Part shown: one piece after another, positions 51,638-61,533 of the stretch | Position numbering within the stretch: position 1 is the stretch's first letter | Layout: each line of letters starts with the position of its first letter | Assembly: GCF_009707125.1 (NCBI RefSeq) | Contig: NZ_WLVL01000040.1 | Location: 124,001 to 188,000, forward strand | Origin: Arsenicicoccus cauae | GTDB taxonomy: Bacteria; Actinomycetota; Actinomycetes; Actinomycetales; Dermatophilaceae | DNA: 64,000 nt | Direction of reading: 5' to 3' | Notes under the pieces: generated by a model | Seen by the model: the letters and a program-made list of their open reading frames with translations, nothing else | The model's database searches: none | What the model was told of the DNA's origin: nothing | Translations under genes and position numbers: made by a program

Positions 51638-53002
51638 GTGCCTGACCTGCTGCCTGCCGACCTCGCCCGCACCCTGCAGCACCTGGTGGGCACCGCGCAG
51701 CTCGAGTGGCGCAGCCCCGGCGTGAGCGCGGGCGTGGTGCGCGACGGGCGGCTCGTCTGGTCCACCCACGTGGGCTCTGCCCGCCTGGACGTCGACGCCG
51801 GCACCCCCGGCCCCAGCGCCCACGACGACACGCAGTTCCTCATCGGCTCGGTCACCAAGACCTTCAGCGCCGTCACGATCATGGCCCTGCGCGACCGGGG
51901 TCGGCTGTCGGTGGAGGACACGCTGGAGGACCTGCTGCCCGGGACGCCGTTCGGCGACCTGACGATCCGGTCGCTGCTCGCCCACGCGTCGGGCCTGCAG
52001 CGCGAGCCGGTCGGCCACCTGTGGGAGTCCTTCGAGGCGCCCGACGAGGACGCCCTCTTGAGTGACCTGGTCCGGGCCGAGCGCGTGCTGCCGCCCCAGC
52101 GGGCGTTCCACTACTCCAACCTCGCCTACGCCCTGCTCGGGCAGGTCATCTCCCGGGTCGAGGAGCGCCCCTGGGAGGACGTGGTGCGAGAGGTGGTGCT
52201 CGAGCCGCTCGGTATGACGCGCACCGGCCTCGTCCCGGACGAGCAGGACCGGGCGCACGGCTACCAGATCCACCCGCACGCCCGCACCGCCACCCTCGAG
52301 CCGGTCATCGACCTGCGCGCCACCGCGCCGCTCGGGGGCCTCTGGTCGACCGTGGCCGACCTCGGCCGCTACGCCGCGTTCTGCTCCGACGCGGGGCGGT
52401 TCGACGTCCTGGCTCCGGAGACGATCGCCGAGATGTGTAGCCCGGTGATCATGGCCGACCCCGAGGACTGGACCACCGGCCAGGGCCTCGGCTTCGGACT
52501 CTTCCGCCGGGGCGAGCGCGTGCTCGCCGGCCACGGGGGCGCCATGCCCGGCTTCCTCACCGGCCTGCGCTTCCGGCCCCGTGACCGGGTGGGGGCCGTG
52601 GTCTTCGCCAATGCGACGTCCGGCCCCTCGCCGCTGGTCCTGGCCACCGACCTGCTGTGCGCCCTGCTGGACCACGAGCCCACCACGCCCGGCGTCTGGA
52701 CGCCCTCACCGCGGGACGACGAGCGCGACGCCCTGCTGGGTCGCTGGTGGTGCGAGGGATCGCCCCTCGACTTCGAGGTGCGGGGCGACGCCCTGTGGTC
52801 CACGATGCCAGGCTCGCGCGGGATGCTCGACGACACGCGTTACGAGCAGGTGGACCGGGACCTCTACCGCGCGGTCGAGGGGCGCGAGCGCGGCGAGCTG
52901 CTGGAGGTCGTCCGCGCCGACGACGGGCGGATCCGCAAGCTCTACTTCGCGACCTACGCCGTCACCCGCGAGCCGCTCGCCTTCGCCGACCTGGAGGCGT
53001 GA
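51638..53002 (+). CDS. Serine hydrolase, beta-lactamase/class C family
   Basis: A 454-residue penicillin-binding-protein-fold hydrolase (esterase or peptidase-like). The nucleophile motif SxxK is in LIGSVTKTFSAV, the YxN motif in FHYSNLAYALLGQV, and the KTG-equivalent is replaced by HGG in LAGHGGAMPGFLTG, as in EstB/LACTB-like enzymes. The C-terminal 100 residues form an extra beta-rich domain. No signal peptide is seen, so it is likely cytosolic. GTG 51638 fits the GGGGGA site better than GTG 51632. Confidence 0.85.
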   Translation: MPDLLPADLARTLQHLVGTAQLEWRSPGVSAGVVRDGRLVWSTHVGSARLDVDAGTPGPSAHDDTQFLIGSVTKTFSAVTIMALRDRGRLSVEDTLEDLLPGTPFGDLTIRSLLAHASGLQREPVGHLWESFEAPDEDALLSDLVRAERVLPPQRAFHYSNLAYALLGQVISRVEERPWEDVVREVVLEPLGMTRTGLVPDEQDRAHGYQIHPHARTATLEPVIDLRATAPLGGLWSTVADLGRYAAFCSDAGRFDVLAPETIAEMCSPVIMADPEDWTTGQGLGFGLFRRGERVLAGHGGAMPGFLTGLRFRPRDRVGAVVFANATSGPSPLVLATDLLCALLDHEPTTPGVWTPSPRDDERDALLGRWWCEGSPLDFEVRGDALWSTMPGSRGMLDDTRYEQVDRDLYRAVEGRERGELLEVVRADDGRIRKLYFATYAVTREPLAFADLEA

Positions 53003-53006
53003 CCGG

Positions 53007-53843
53007 TCACAGGACGGGGCCGCGGCCCTCCCCGCGCCGACCCACGAGGTGCATCAACGTGCCCGCCCGCCGGTAGGGCTCGGTGCGGCCGAGGCGCTCC
53101 TCCATGTCGAGGATCGCGGCCAGCTCGGCCGGGTCCGCGGGCACCGGGGTGTCGATGGCGACGCCGTCGCTGAACGTCCGTATGCCGTACCAGTACTCCA
53201 GCGAGCACCGGATCCCGCCGAAGAACGCCCCGAGGCGCTCCAGGGAGTCCGCCCGGCACTCGACCCCGAGCTCGTTGGTGTAGCGCGGGTCGCGGCGCTC
53301 CCAGGCCGACCGCTCGACCTCGTCGAGCAGGGCGGTGGCGCGGGCGAAGTCCCCCCGCTGCACGTGCCGCCAGGCCATGGCGCCGGCGTTGCGTGCGACG
53401 ACCGACACGATGCCGTCGACGTGGACGCGGCGTCCGAGCGCGCGCAGAGCGGGGTTGGGGTCCTCGACATACATCAGGACGCCGTGGCAGAGCACGGCGT
53501 CGAAGGTGCGGCCCTCCAGGCCGGGGACGGCGTCCAGCGTCTCCAGGGAGCCGTCCAGCACCCGCAGCCGCGCACGGACGCTCGAGGGCTCCTGGGCCAG
53601 AGCGGTCCCGCAGACCGCCCGCATCTCGGGGTCGGGCTCCACGGCCACGACCTCGTAGCCGTCGCGCGCCAGCTGGATCGCCTGCGTCCCCTGGCCCGCC
53701 CCGACGTCGAGGACGGTGGCGGGGGGCAGGGTCAGGTGCACCGCGAGCTGCCGCCGGACGAGCTCCTGGCGCACCACGTTGCGCAGCAGGCCCTGCCGGT
53801 CGAGCCAGTGCCCGCGACCCCGGCCGAAGCCCGCTCCGGTCAC
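53007..53843 (-). CDS. Class I SAM-dependent methyltransferase
   Basis: A 278-residue Rossmann-fold methyltransferase resembling CmoM/SmtA-type enzymes. Motif I is TVLDVGAGQGTQAIQLA, the acidic ribose-binding residue is in VVAVEPDP, and DAVLCHGVLMYVEDP is motif IV-like. GTG 53843 overlaps the DUF3043 stop (GTGA), and the longer upstream frame is antisense-like. The substrate is unknown. It converges on the serine hydrolase with a 4-base gap. Confidence 0.82.
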   Translation of the reverse strand: MTGAGFGRGRGHWLDRQGLLRNVVRQELVRRQLAVHLTLPPATVLDVGAGQGTQAIQLARDGYEVVAVEPDPEMRAVCGTALAQEPSSVRARLRVLDGSLETLDAVPGLEGRTFDAVLCHGVLMYVEDPNPALRALGRRVHVDGIVSVVARNAGAMAWRHVQRGDFARATALLDEVERSAWERRDPRYTNELGVECRADSLERLGAFFGGIRCSLEYWYGIRTFSDGVAIDTPVPADPAELAAILDMEERLGRTEPYRRAGTLMHLVGRRGEGRGPVL

Positions 53844-54439
53844 CGGGGGTGCTGGCCCCGCTTGACCTGGGGGCGCGGGACGCGCGTGGGGCGCAGCTGG
53901 AAGGCCCGCATGCCGGAGTAGAAGCCGGCTCGGGGAGGCCAGATCTCGCCCGGGTGGGTGGCCGCGAACTTCCGCTTCATCGCGTAGTGCACGATCGTCT
54001 GCTCGACGATCCCCAGCAGGATGACGCCGTAGGTCAGGACCATCACCGCGGTGATCAGGGCCGGGTTCTTGAACTGCCCGACCAGCAGCGACAGGACCAT
54101 CGCCACGATGAGCGCGGGCATCGTGAACTCCGCGATGTTCCATCGCGCGTCGACGTAGTCGCGCATGTAGCGACGCGCCACGCCCCGGTCGCGGGGGAGC
54201 AGCGCCCACTCCTCGCCGCGCATCATGGCCTGCTGCTGCTTGGCGCGCTCCTCGCGCGACGCGGCCCGGTCGCGCTGGGCCGCGGCCTTGCGGTCGGTCT
54301 CGATCAGCGGGCGCCGCCGGGCGGCCTCGGCCTCGCGCCGCTTGGGCGTGGGGCGGTTCTTGGCCCCGGGGCGGTCCTGGTGGGCCTGCTCCTCGAGCTG
54401 CTCGAGGGTCGCTGCCTCGGTCTTCTTGCGTCCTAGCAC
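53840..54439 (-). CDS. DUF3043 domain membrane protein
   Basis: A 199-residue actinobacterial DUF3043 protein. The highly charged N-terminal half (LGRKKTEAATLEQLEEQA, RRLIETD-like region, REERAKQQQAM) leads to RGVARRYMRDYVDARWNIAE, then two transmembrane helices and a basic tail. GTG 54439 is chosen because TAGGCT lies seven bases upstream and homologues start with LGRKK; an upstream GTG (54463) is less likely. Function is unknown. It is coupled to the methyltransferase. Confidence 0.9.
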   Translation of the reverse strand: MLGRKKTEAATLEQLEEQAHQDRPGAKNRPTPKRREAEAARRRPLIETDRKAAAQRDRAASREERAKQQQAMMRGEEWALLPRDRGVARRYMRDYVDARWNIAEFTMPALIVAMVLSLLVGQFKNPALITAVMVLTYGVILLGIVEQTIVHYAMKRKFAATHPGEIWPPRAGFYSGMRAFQLRPTRVPRPQVKRGQHPR

Positions 54440-54549
54440 GAGGGTCAGCCTATCCGCCCGCACCTCCGCTGGGCCTCACGGCTCACAGGCGCTCGCTCGT
54501 CCGACGGTAGGCTCGGGCTGCCGACCGCCCCGCTGAATGGAGTCCTCGC

Positions 54550-55239
54550 ATGTCCGTCCGTCCCGTCGTCATCTACGGCGAGCCCGTGCTGCACCGTCGC
54601 GCGGAGGCGGTGACCGAGTTCGACGACGCCCTCCGGGGACTGGTCGAGGACATGTACGCGACGATGGACGCGGCCAACGGCGTGGGCCTCGCGGCCCCCC
54701 AGATCGGTGTGGGGCTGCGGATCTTCACCTACGAGATGGACAACGAGGACGGGGTGCCTCGGCGCGGGGTGGTGGTCAACCCCGTGGTCACGACCTCCGG
54801 CAAGCCGTCCGACGACCCGGATCCGCACGACGACGCGGAGGGCTGCCTGTCGGTCCCCGGCGAGTCCTTCCCCCTGGTCCGGCCCCAGCGCGCGCACGTC
54901 ATCGGCCAGGACCTCGACGGCAACCGGGTCGAGTGGGACGCGACCGGCTGGTTCGCCCGATGCATGCAGCACGAGTACGACCACCTCAACGGCACCCTGT
55001 ACGTCGACCGGCTCGAGGGCCGCTGGGCCCGCAAGGGCAAGCGCATGCTCAAGGCCAACGGCTGGAACGTCCCCGGCCTGACCTGGATGCCGGGGGTCGA
55101 CGCGGATCCCTTCGGCCACGACGCCCCGGGTGCCGTCGGCGACGGTGACGGCGACGCCGACGGTCATGGTGGTGTCGAGGGGGACCAGCCGGCCGAGGGG
55201 ACGACCGTCGCGGAGGGCGGGGGGACCGGGCGGCCGTGA
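54550..55239 (+). CDS. def: Peptide deformylase
   Basis: Iron/zinc enzyme that removes formyl from nascent chains. It has 229 residues. Motif 1 GVGLAAPQIG, motif 2 EGCLSVPG with the metal cysteine and motif 3 CMQHEYDHLNG with HExxH are intact. A C-terminal extension of about 50 residues is acidic and Gly-rich, probably disordered. A TAGGCT -10 box lies about 40 bases upstream, divergent from the DUF3043 promoter. Its stop overlaps the glycerate kinase start. Confidence 0.96.
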   Translation: MSVRPVVIYGEPVLHRRAEAVTEFDDALRGLVEDMYATMDAANGVGLAAPQIGVGLRIFTYEMDNEDGVPRRGVVVNPVVTTSGKPSDDPDPHDDAEGCLSVPGESFPLVRPQRAHVIGQDLDGNRVEWDATGWFARCMQHEYDHLNGTLYVDRLEGRWARKGKRMLKANGWNVPGLTWMPGVDADPFGHDAPGAVGDGDGDADGHGGVEGDQPAEGTTVAEGGGTGRP

Positions 55240-56411
55240 GGGTCCTCGTCGCCCCCAGCGCCTACCGCGGCACCCTGACCGCCGCCCAGGCCGCCGACGC
55301 GATCGCCGAGGGCTGGCGGCGGGCCGCGCCCCACGACGAGGTGCTGGCCCTCCCGCTGTCGGACGGCGGGGAGGGTTTCGTCGACGTGCTGAGCGCGCTC
55401 GCCGGTGCTCGCCCCCTGGCCACCACGGTGCGCGGGCCCCTCGGCGACCAGGTCCCCGGGGTCGTGCTGCTGCTCGAGGGCCCGTCGGGGACGATCGCGT
55501 ATGTCGAGGCCGCCCAGGCCTGCGGTCCCGCCCTCCTGCCGGCCGACCGGCGCGACCCGCGACGCGCCTCGTCGTACGGCGTCGGCCAGCTCGTACGCGA
55601 GTCGGTCGCCGCGGGGGCCTCGCGGGTGGTCATCGGCGTGCGCGACCTGCTGTGCAACGACGGCGGCTACGGCTTCTGGTCCGCGCTGGCCGGGCGACCG
55701 GCTCCAGGGACCCAGGAAGACGCTCTACCTGACGTCGAGGTCGAGGACTGGGGCTGGCTGCACCAGCTGCGTCGATCCCTGGTCGAGGTGCAGCTCGTCG
55801 TGGCAACGCCCGACGAGCTGCCCCTGCTGGGTCTACAGGGCACCTCGGCGCAGCAGAGCCCTGCTCGCGGGGCCACGCCCGAGCAGGCCCAGGCGTTGGA
55901 GGGGAGGCTCGGGGCCCTCGTCGACGCCGTGGGTCGCGTCCTCCCCGGCCCCACCGATCTGCTGACCGGCCGTAGGCGCCGCCTCGACAAGCTCACGGGC
56001 GCGGGCGCCGGAGGGGGCCTCGGCTACGGCGTGCTGGTGCTCGGCGGCTCCATCCAGCCGGTGGGCGAGACCCTCGCCGCGGCGCTGGACCTGGACGGCG
56101 CCGTCGCGGCCTGCGACCTGGTCGTCACGGGGGAGGGTCGACTGGACTGGGCGAGCCTGCGGGGCCGGGTGGCGGCGGTGGTCGGCGAGACGGCGCTGCG
56201 CCACGCGCGTCCCGCGATCGTCATACCCGGTCAGAGCCTCGTCGGTCGGCGCGAGTGCGCAGCGATCGGCGTGACCGGCATCTATCCCGTCGCCGACACG
56301 CTGACGGCCGTGCCGCGGTCGATGGCCGACCCCGCGGGCACCCTCTCGGCCAGGGCCACACGCGTCGCGCGCACCTGGTCACCGGCCCCACCGTCACCGG
56401 CGACGGGCTGA
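55236..56411 (+). CDS. Glycerate kinase
   Basis: A 391-residue glycerate kinase of the type I/GarK family. Segments VLVAPSAYRGTLTAAQAADA, LPLSDGGEGFVDVL, GVRDLLCNDGGYGFW, GLGYGVLVLGG and LVVTGEGRLDWASLRG match the family. In the first, DAFKG-type residues are replaced by SAYRG. An extra acidic loop (about 161-180) precedes the second lobe. GTG 55236 overlaps the def stop. Confidence 0.88.
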   Translation: MRVLVAPSAYRGTLTAAQAADAIAEGWRRAAPHDEVLALPLSDGGEGFVDVLSALAGARPLATTVRGPLGDQVPGVVLLLEGPSGTIAYVEAAQACGPALLPADRRDPRRASSYGVGQLVRESVAAGASRVVIGVRDLLCNDGGYGFWSALAGRPAPGTQEDALPDVEVEDWGWLHQLRRSLVEVQLVVATPDELPLLGLQGTSAQQSPARGATPEQAQALEGRLGALVDAVGRVLPGPTDLLTGRRRRLDKLTGAGAGGGLGYGVLVLGGSIQPVGETLAAALDLDGAVAACDLVVTGEGRLDWASLRGRVAAVVGETALRHARPAIVIPGQSLVGRRECAAIGVTGIYPVADTLTAVPRSMADPAGTLSARATRVARTWSPAPPSPATG

Positions 56412-56562
56412 CGTCGTCGTCCGTGCCCGCCCGGGGAGCGGCCCTGGTCGATGCGCACGGCGCGCCCGGGAAGTTTCCGGGAACACGATCCGGTGTGCGA
56501 AGGTTGTTGTTCGTATCCCGCCGACCTGTGCGGGGGATCCCGAACCATGGAGGAGACTGCTC

Positions 56563-56940
56563 ATGAGTCTTCAGGACGACACCCAGACGCGCGCGGACTC
56601 GGTCACCGCTGCCACGCACGGGGTGCAGCTCACCGACGTCGCCGCCGTCAAGGTCAAGAGCCTGCTCGAGCAGGAGGGGCGCGACGACCTCCGGCTGCGC
56701 GTGGGCGTGCAGCCCGGCGGCTGCTCCGGCCTCATCTACCAGCTGTACTTCGACGAGCGCACCCTCGACGGTGACCTCGTGCGCGACTTCGACGGTGTCG
56801 AGGTCGTCGTGGACCGGATGAGCGCTCCGTACCTCGACGGCGCCTCGATCGACTTCGCCGACACGATCGAGAAGCAGGGCTTCACGATCGACAACCCCAA
56901 CGCCGGTAGCAGCTGCGCGTGCGGGGACTCGTTCAGCTGA
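56563..56940 (+). CDS. erpA: Iron-sulfur cluster insertion protein ErpA (A-type carrier)
   Basis: A 125-residue A-type carrier that delivers Fe-S clusters to apo-proteins. The three conserved cysteines are in VGVQPGGCSGLIYQL and SSCACGDSFS. The N-terminal 25 residues are a disordered extension. A GGAGGAG site precedes the ATG and a strong terminator follows. Clients in this window could include LipA and CobG. Confidence 0.95.
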   Translation: MSLQDDTQTRADSVTAATHGVQLTDVAAVKVKSLLEQEGRDDLRLRVGVQPGGCSGLIYQLYFDERTLDGDLVRDFDGVEVVVDRMSAPYLDGASIDFADTIEKQGFTIDNPNAGSSCACGDSFS

Positions 56941-56969
56941 TCGGTCCCGTCGGCAGCGTCCGGCGACCA

Positions 56970-57008
56970 CGAGGGGGCGGCACCGCATCGCGCGGCGCCG
57001 CCCCCTCG
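56970..57008 (+). terminator. Terminator after erpA
   Basis: CGAGGGGGCGGC pairs perfectly with GCCGCCCCCTCG (12 bp) across a 15-base loop, 30 bases after the erpA stop and upstream of the PfkB kinase promoter. Confidence 0.75.
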
Positions 57009-57032
57009 TCGCGTGCGGGGTAGGGTCTGCCC

Positions 57033-58013
57033 GTGCAGATCGTCGTCACCGGGTCCATCGCGACCGACCACCTCATGACCTTCCAGGGCCGATTCGCGGA
57101 CTCGCTCCTGGTCGAGCAGCTGGACAAGATCTCGGTCTCCTTCCTCGCCGACAGCCTCGACGTGCGACGGGGAGGGGTGGGGGCCAACATCTCCTTCGGC
57201 CTGGCGGCCCTCGGGCAGCGCCCGGTCCTCGTGGACGCCGTCGGCAAGGACTTCGAGGACTACCGGACGTGGCTGGTCGACCACGGGGTGGACTGCGACC
57301 ACGTCCACCGTTCGCACGACCAGCACACCGCCCGGTTCGTGTGCACCACCGACCGAGACCTGGCCCAGATGGCGACCTTCTACGCGGGCGCGATGAACGA
57401 AGGCAGCCGCATCGACCTGGCGCAGGTCGTGGCGGCGCTCGGGACCGTCGACCTGGTGGTGATCGCCCCCAGCGACCCGGAGCGGATGACCCGACATACC
57501 CAGCAGTGCCGCGAGCTCGACATCCCCTTCGCCGCCGACCCCTCCCAGCAGCTGGCCTTCATGGACGGCCCGGCCATCCGCGAGCTGATCGACGGGGCGC
57601 ACTACCTGTTCACCAACGAGTACGAGCTGCACCTGGCGGCGCAGAAGACCGGCTGGACCGTCGACGAGATCACCGACCGGGTGCGGGTGCGCGTCACCAC
57701 CAGGGGCAAGGACGGCGCCGAGATCATCGCCCGCGGGCAGGAGCCCGTGCGCGTGCCGGCCGCGCTCACCGAGCAGGTGGTGGACCCCACGGGCGTCGGA
57801 GACGCCTTCCGGGCCGGCTTCCTCGCCGGCGTCGCGGCGGGGCTCGGCCACGAGCGGTCCGCCCAGCTGGGGTCCATGCTCGCGACCCACGTCCTCGAGA
57901 CGACGGGCACGCAGGAGTACCACCTCGACCACGACGGCTTCTACGCCCGCCTGGCCGGCGTCTACGGCCAGGAGGCGGCGGACGAGCTGGCCGGGGCCGT
58001 CACGGTGCGGTGA
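57033..58013 (+). CDS. PfkB-family carbohydrate kinase (adenosine/ribokinase-like)
   Basis: A 326-residue sugar or nucleoside kinase. The N-terminal GSIATDHLMTFQGRF, the RRGGVGANISFGLAALG substrate-side motif and the C-terminal DPTGVGDAFRAGFLAG with the catalytic aspartate are present. The overall pattern is closest to actinobacterial adenosine-kinase-like members. GTG 57033 lies six bases after a TAGGGT -10 box. Its stop overlaps aat. Confidence 0.9.
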   Translation: MQIVVTGSIATDHLMTFQGRFADSLLVEQLDKISVSFLADSLDVRRGGVGANISFGLAALGQRPVLVDAVGKDFEDYRTWLVDHGVDCDHVHRSHDQHTARFVCTTDRDLAQMATFYAGAMNEGSRIDLAQVVAALGTVDLVVIAPSDPERMTRHTQQCRELDIPFAADPSQQLAFMDGPAIRELIDGAHYLFTNEYELHLAAQKTGWTVDEITDRVRVRVTTRGKDGAEIIARGQEPVRVPAALTEQVVDPTGVGDAFRAGFLAGVAAGLGHERSAQLGSMLATHVLETTGTQEYHLDHDGFYARLAGVYGQEAADELAGAVTVR

Positions 58014-58708
58014 CACCTCCGGTCGAGCCGCCGCCGAGCCCCTGGCGCCTTACCCTGGAGGGCGCCGAGCCGGGCGAGGACGTCGTGGGCGTGGGCGCGG
58101 ACCTGGGGCCCGGCACGCTGCTGGCGGCCTACCGGGCAGGGATGTTCCCCATGGGGCTGGGGGACGGCGGTCGCGGCCCGCTGGGCTGGTGGTCGCCCGA
58201 CCCGCGAGGCGTGCTCGAGGTGACGGACCTGCGCGTCACCCGCTCCCTGCGTCGTTCCTGCCGCCGGCTGCAGGTGCGGGTTGACACGGCGTTCGACGAC
58301 GTAGTGGCGGGGTGTGCGGACCCGTCCCGCTCCGGGCGGTGGATCACCCCGGCCGTCGCCCGGGCCTACGCCGAGCTGCACCGTCTCGGCTGGGCGCACA
58401 GCGTCGAGGCGTGGGACGGCGACCAGCTCGTGGGCGGGTTGTACGGCATCGCCGTCGGGGGCCTGTTCGCGGGGGAGTCGATGTTCCACCGCAGCACGGA
58501 CGCCTCCAAGGTCGCGCTCGTCGGTCTCGTCGAGCTCCTCGGCGCGGACCTGCCGGACGTGCGGGCGGCCGGCGGCGACCGTCTGGTGGACGTGCAGTGG
58601 AGCACCCCGCACCTCGCCGGGCTGGGGGTCAAGGAGGTCTCACGGGCGGACTACCTGGCCCGGCTGCCCCGGCTCCTACGGAGCCGGCTGCCGGACGTAT
58701 GGCGCTGA
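58010..58708 (+). CDS. aat: Leucyl/phenylalanyl-tRNA-protein transferase
   Basis: Adds Leu or Phe to N-terminal Lys/Arg of proteins, marking them for ClpAP/ClpS-type degradation. It has 232 residues. VGVGADLGPGTLLAAYRAG, MFPMGLG, WWSPDPRGVLE, GRWITPAVARAYAELHRLG and GGLFAGESMFHR are typical. GTG 58010 overlaps the kinase stop (GTGA). Confidence 0.95.
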   Translation: MTPPVEPPPSPWRLTLEGAEPGEDVVGVGADLGPGTLLAAYRAGMFPMGLGDGGRGPLGWWSPDPRGVLEVTDLRVTRSLRRSCRRLQVRVDTAFDDVVAGCADPSRSGRWITPAVARAYAELHRLGWAHSVEAWDGDQLVGGLYGIAVGGLFAGESMFHRSTDASKVALVGLVELLGADLPDVRAAGGDRLVDVQWSTPHLAGLGVKEVSRADYLARLPRLLRSRLPDVWR

Positions 58709-58867
58709 GCCGCCGGGGCGTCCGGGGCTGCGGACCGGTGCGGCGAGACTCACATCACGACTCGCCCGACAACGGTTCCGTCCGGCGTGCGGGGAGGCGA
58801 TCAAGGCCATTCACAGGGTAGTGTTCGGGTGTCGTTCCACCTGTAGGAGTGCTTCACATGTCGGAAG

Positions 58868-59767
58868 GTGCGTCTGTTGCGCAGGCACAATGACTCATCG
58901 CGAGGAACCAAGCGCTCCCGTCTGCTGACGGGCGGCCTGGGGCTTGCGGTCCTGACCACGTTGGTGAGCGGCTGCAGCGAGGCCGCGCAGCGCGGCTTCC
59001 TGCCTCAGGGGGCGACCGTCTCCACCGAGCGCATCGAGAACCTCTGGGTCTGGTCGTGGATCGCCGCGTTGGTCGTGGGGTGCATCGTCTGGGGACTCAC
59101 CATCTACTGCATGGTCGCCTTCCGCCGCAAGAAGTCCGACACGGGCTACCCCGCGCAGCTGCGCTACAACGTCCCGGTCGAGATCTTCTACACCGTGGTG
59201 CCGATCCTCATGGTGGGCGTGCTGTTCTACTACACCGCCCGCGACGAGGCCGCCCTCCTGGACACGTCCGAGAAGCCGGACGTCACCGTCAACGTCGTGG
59301 GCAAGCAGTGGAGCTGGGACTTCAACTACGTCGAGGCCAACACCTACGAGGCGGGCAAGCAGGCCGCGCTCGACGGCAAGCCCGGCGCCGAGGCGGCTCT
59401 GCCCACCCTGGTCCTGCCCGTCGACAAGCGCGTGGAGTTCGTGCTCACGAGCCGCGACGTCATCCACTCCTTCTGGGTGCCGGCCTTCCAGCAAAAGCTG
59501 GACATGATCCCGGGGCGGGTCAACAAGTTCCAGGTGGTCCCCGACCGGATCGGCGACTACAAGGGCAAGTGCGCCGAGCTCTGCGGCGCCTACCACTCGG
59601 AGATGCTGTTCAACGTCAAGGTCGTCTCACAGGCGGACTACGACAAGCACATCGCCGACCTCAAGGCCTCGGGGCGCACCGGGCAGCTCCCCAACGGCCT
59701 CAACCGCGAGAAGCTCGAGCCGACTGAGCAGGCCAAGATCCCGACCACGCAGGGGAGCAGCAACTGA
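58868..59767 (+). CDS. ctaC: Cytochrome c oxidase subunit II
   Basis: CuA subunit that takes electrons from the cytochrome bc complex. It has 299 residues. A signal peptide with lipobox LVSGC suggests lipid anchoring. Two transmembrane helices follow (about 55-77 and 98-120), then the cupredoxin domain with CuA ligands in [12 protein letters not shown] and the upstream histidine in [11 protein letters not shown]. The start is uncertain: GTG 58868 abuts a GGAAG site, and an in-frame TTG at 58877 has better spacing. A TAGTGT -10 box lies at 58819-58824. It shares a base with ctaD. Confidence 0.95.
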   Translation: MRLLRRHNDSSRGTKRSRLLTGGLGLAVLTTLVSGCSEAAQRGFLPQGATVSTERIENLWVWSWIAALVVGCIVWGLTIYCMVAFRRKKSDTGYPAQLRYNVPVEIFYTVVPILMVGVLFYYTARDEAALLDTSEKPDVTVNVVGKQWSWDFNYVEANTYEAGKQAALDGKPGAEAALPTLVLPVDKRVEFVLTSRDVIHSFWVPAFQQKLDMIPGRVNKFQVVPDRIGDYKGKCAELCGAYHSEMLFNVKVVSQADYDKHIADLKASGRTGQLPNGLNREKLEPTEQAKIPTTQGSSN

Positions 59768-61533
59768 TGGCCACCGCAACGACGAGCCGAGCGCCGCACA
59801 CGCCTCGAGAGATCCGGAGCGAGCGGCGCAAGAAATCCATCGGGACGCAGATCGCCAACATCCTCACGACGACCGACCACAAGCTCATCGGCAACATGTA
59901 CTTCGTGACCTCGGTCGCGTTCTTCATGCTCGGTGGTCTGCTCGCCCTGCTGATCCGCCTCGAGCTCTTCGGGCCCGGTCTGCAGATCGTGGACAACAAG
60001 GAGCAGTTCAACCAGCTGTTCACGATGCACGGCACGATCATGCTGCTGCTGTTCGCGACCCCGCTGTTCGCCGGCTTCGCCAACGCGCTCATCCCGCTCC
60101 AGATCGGTGCCCCGGACGTCGCGTTCCCGCGGCTCAATGCGCTGGCCTACTGGATGTACCTCTTCGGCGGCCTCGTCGCCGCCTTCGGCTTCCTGACCCC
60201 CAACGGCGCCGCCTCGTTCGGCTGGTTCGCCTACGCGCCGCTGTCCGACGCGAGCTACAGCCCCGGCCTCGGCGGCGACCTGTGGGTCTTCGGCCTTGCC
60301 CTCACCGGCTTCGGCACGATCCTCGGTGCGGTCAACTTCATCACGACGATCCTGTGCATGCGCGCGCCGGGCATGACGATGTTCCGCATGTCCGTCTTCA
60401 CGTGGACCGTCCTGGTGACCTCGCTGCTGGTCATCATGGTCTTCCCGGTCCTGGCCGCGGCGTTGTTCGCCCTGGGTGCCGACCGCAAGTTCGGGTCCTT
60501 CATCTTCTCGCCGGAAAACGGCGGCCCCGTCCTGTGGCAGCACCTGTTCTGGTTCTTCGGCCACCCCGAGGTCTACGTCATCGCGCTGCCGTTCTTCGGC
60601 ATCATCAGCGAGGTCATCCCGGTCTTCTCCCGCAAGCCGATCTTCGGCTACAAGACCCTGGTCTTCGCGACCGTGGCCATCGCCGCGCTGTCGATGTCGG
60701 TGTGGGCGCACCACATGTACGTCACGGGCCAGGTGCTGCTGCCCTTCTTCTCCGTCATGACCATGCTCATCGCCGTCCCCACGGGCGTGAAGTTCTTCAA
60801 CTGGATCGGCACGATGTGGGGAGGGTCCCTGACGTTCGAGACGCCCATGATCTGGGCGATCGGCTTCATCGTGACCTTCTGCTTCGGCGGCCTGACCGGC
60901 GTCATCCTGGCCAGCCCGGCCATGGACTTCCACCTGTCCGACTCCTACTTCGTCGTGGCGCACTTCCACTACACGGTGTTCGGCACCGTCGTCTTCGCGA
61001 TGTTCGCGGGCTTCTACTTCTGGTGGCCCAAGTTCACCGGCAAGATGCTCGACGAGCGACTCGGCAAGATCCACTTCTGGATGCTCTTCGTCGGCTTCCA
61101 CGGCACCTTCCTCATCCAGCACTGGCTGGGTGTCGAGGGCATGCCGCGCCGCTACGCCGACTACATGCCCGAGGACGGGTTCACGCTCTTCAACCAGATC
61201 TCGACCTACTTCGCCGTGATCCTCAGCCTGTCGATGCTGCCCTTCCTCTACAACGTCTGGCACACCGCCCGCACCGCCCCCACGGTGCTGGTCGACGACC
61301 CGTGGGGCTACGGCGCGTCGCTGGAGTGGGCGACGTCGTGCCCGCCCCCGCGGCACAACTTCCACAGCATCCCGCGGATCCGTTCCGAGCGCCCCGCCTG
61401 GGACCTGCACCACCCGGACGCGGAGGGTGCCCACCCCGAGGCCGACCCGGCCACCATGGAGCGCCTGGGCGCAGACGCTTCGCAGCGTGGGCGAGCCACC
61501 GCGACCGCCGCGCACCGAGAGGACCGTCACTGA
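59767..61533 (+). CDS. ctaD: Cytochrome c oxidase subunit I
   Basis: Heme-copper catalytic subunit. It has 588 residues with about twelve helices. The heme ligand region [11 protein letters not shown], the CuB/crosslinked-Tyr motif [23 protein letters not shown] and the dual heme ligands in [11 protein letters not shown] are all intact. The C-terminal 70 residues are a hydrophilic, His-containing tail. It forms a ctaC-ctaD-ctaF operon with 1-base overlaps. Confidence 0.98.
   Translation: MATATTSRAPHTPREIRSERRKKSIGTQIANILTTTDHKLIGNMYFVTSVAFFMLGGLLALLIRLELFGPGLQIVDNKEQFNQLFTMHGTIMLLLFATPLFAGFANALIPLQIGAPDVAFPRLNALAYWMYLFGGLVAAFGFLTPNGAASFGWFAYAPLSDASYSPGLGGDLWVFGLALTGFGTILGAVNFITTILCMRAPGMTMFRMSVFTWTVLVTSLLVIMVFPVLAAALFALGADRKFGSFIFSPENGGPVLWQHLFWFFGHPEVYVIALPFFGIISEVIPVFSRKPIFGYKTLVFATVAIAALSMSVWAHHMYVTGQVLLPFFSVMTMLIAVPTGVKFFNWIGTMWGGSLTFETPMIWAIGFIVTFCFGGLTGVILASPAMDFHLSDSYFVVAHFHYTVFGTVVFAMFAGFYFWWPKFTGKMLDERLGKIHFWMLFVGFHGTFLIQHWLGVEGMPRRYADYMPEDGFTLFNQISTYFAVILSLSMLPFLYNVWHTARTAPTVLVDDPWGYGASLEWATSCPPPRHNFHSIPRIRSERPAWDLHHPDAEGAHPEADPATMERLGADASQRGRATATAAHREDRH

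Noticed and set aside
58858-58893. Eleven-codon ATG-started ORF just before ctaC as a leader peptide
   Set aside because: It overlaps the ctaC start in another frame and has no cysteine, attenuator or other sign of a regulatory leader.
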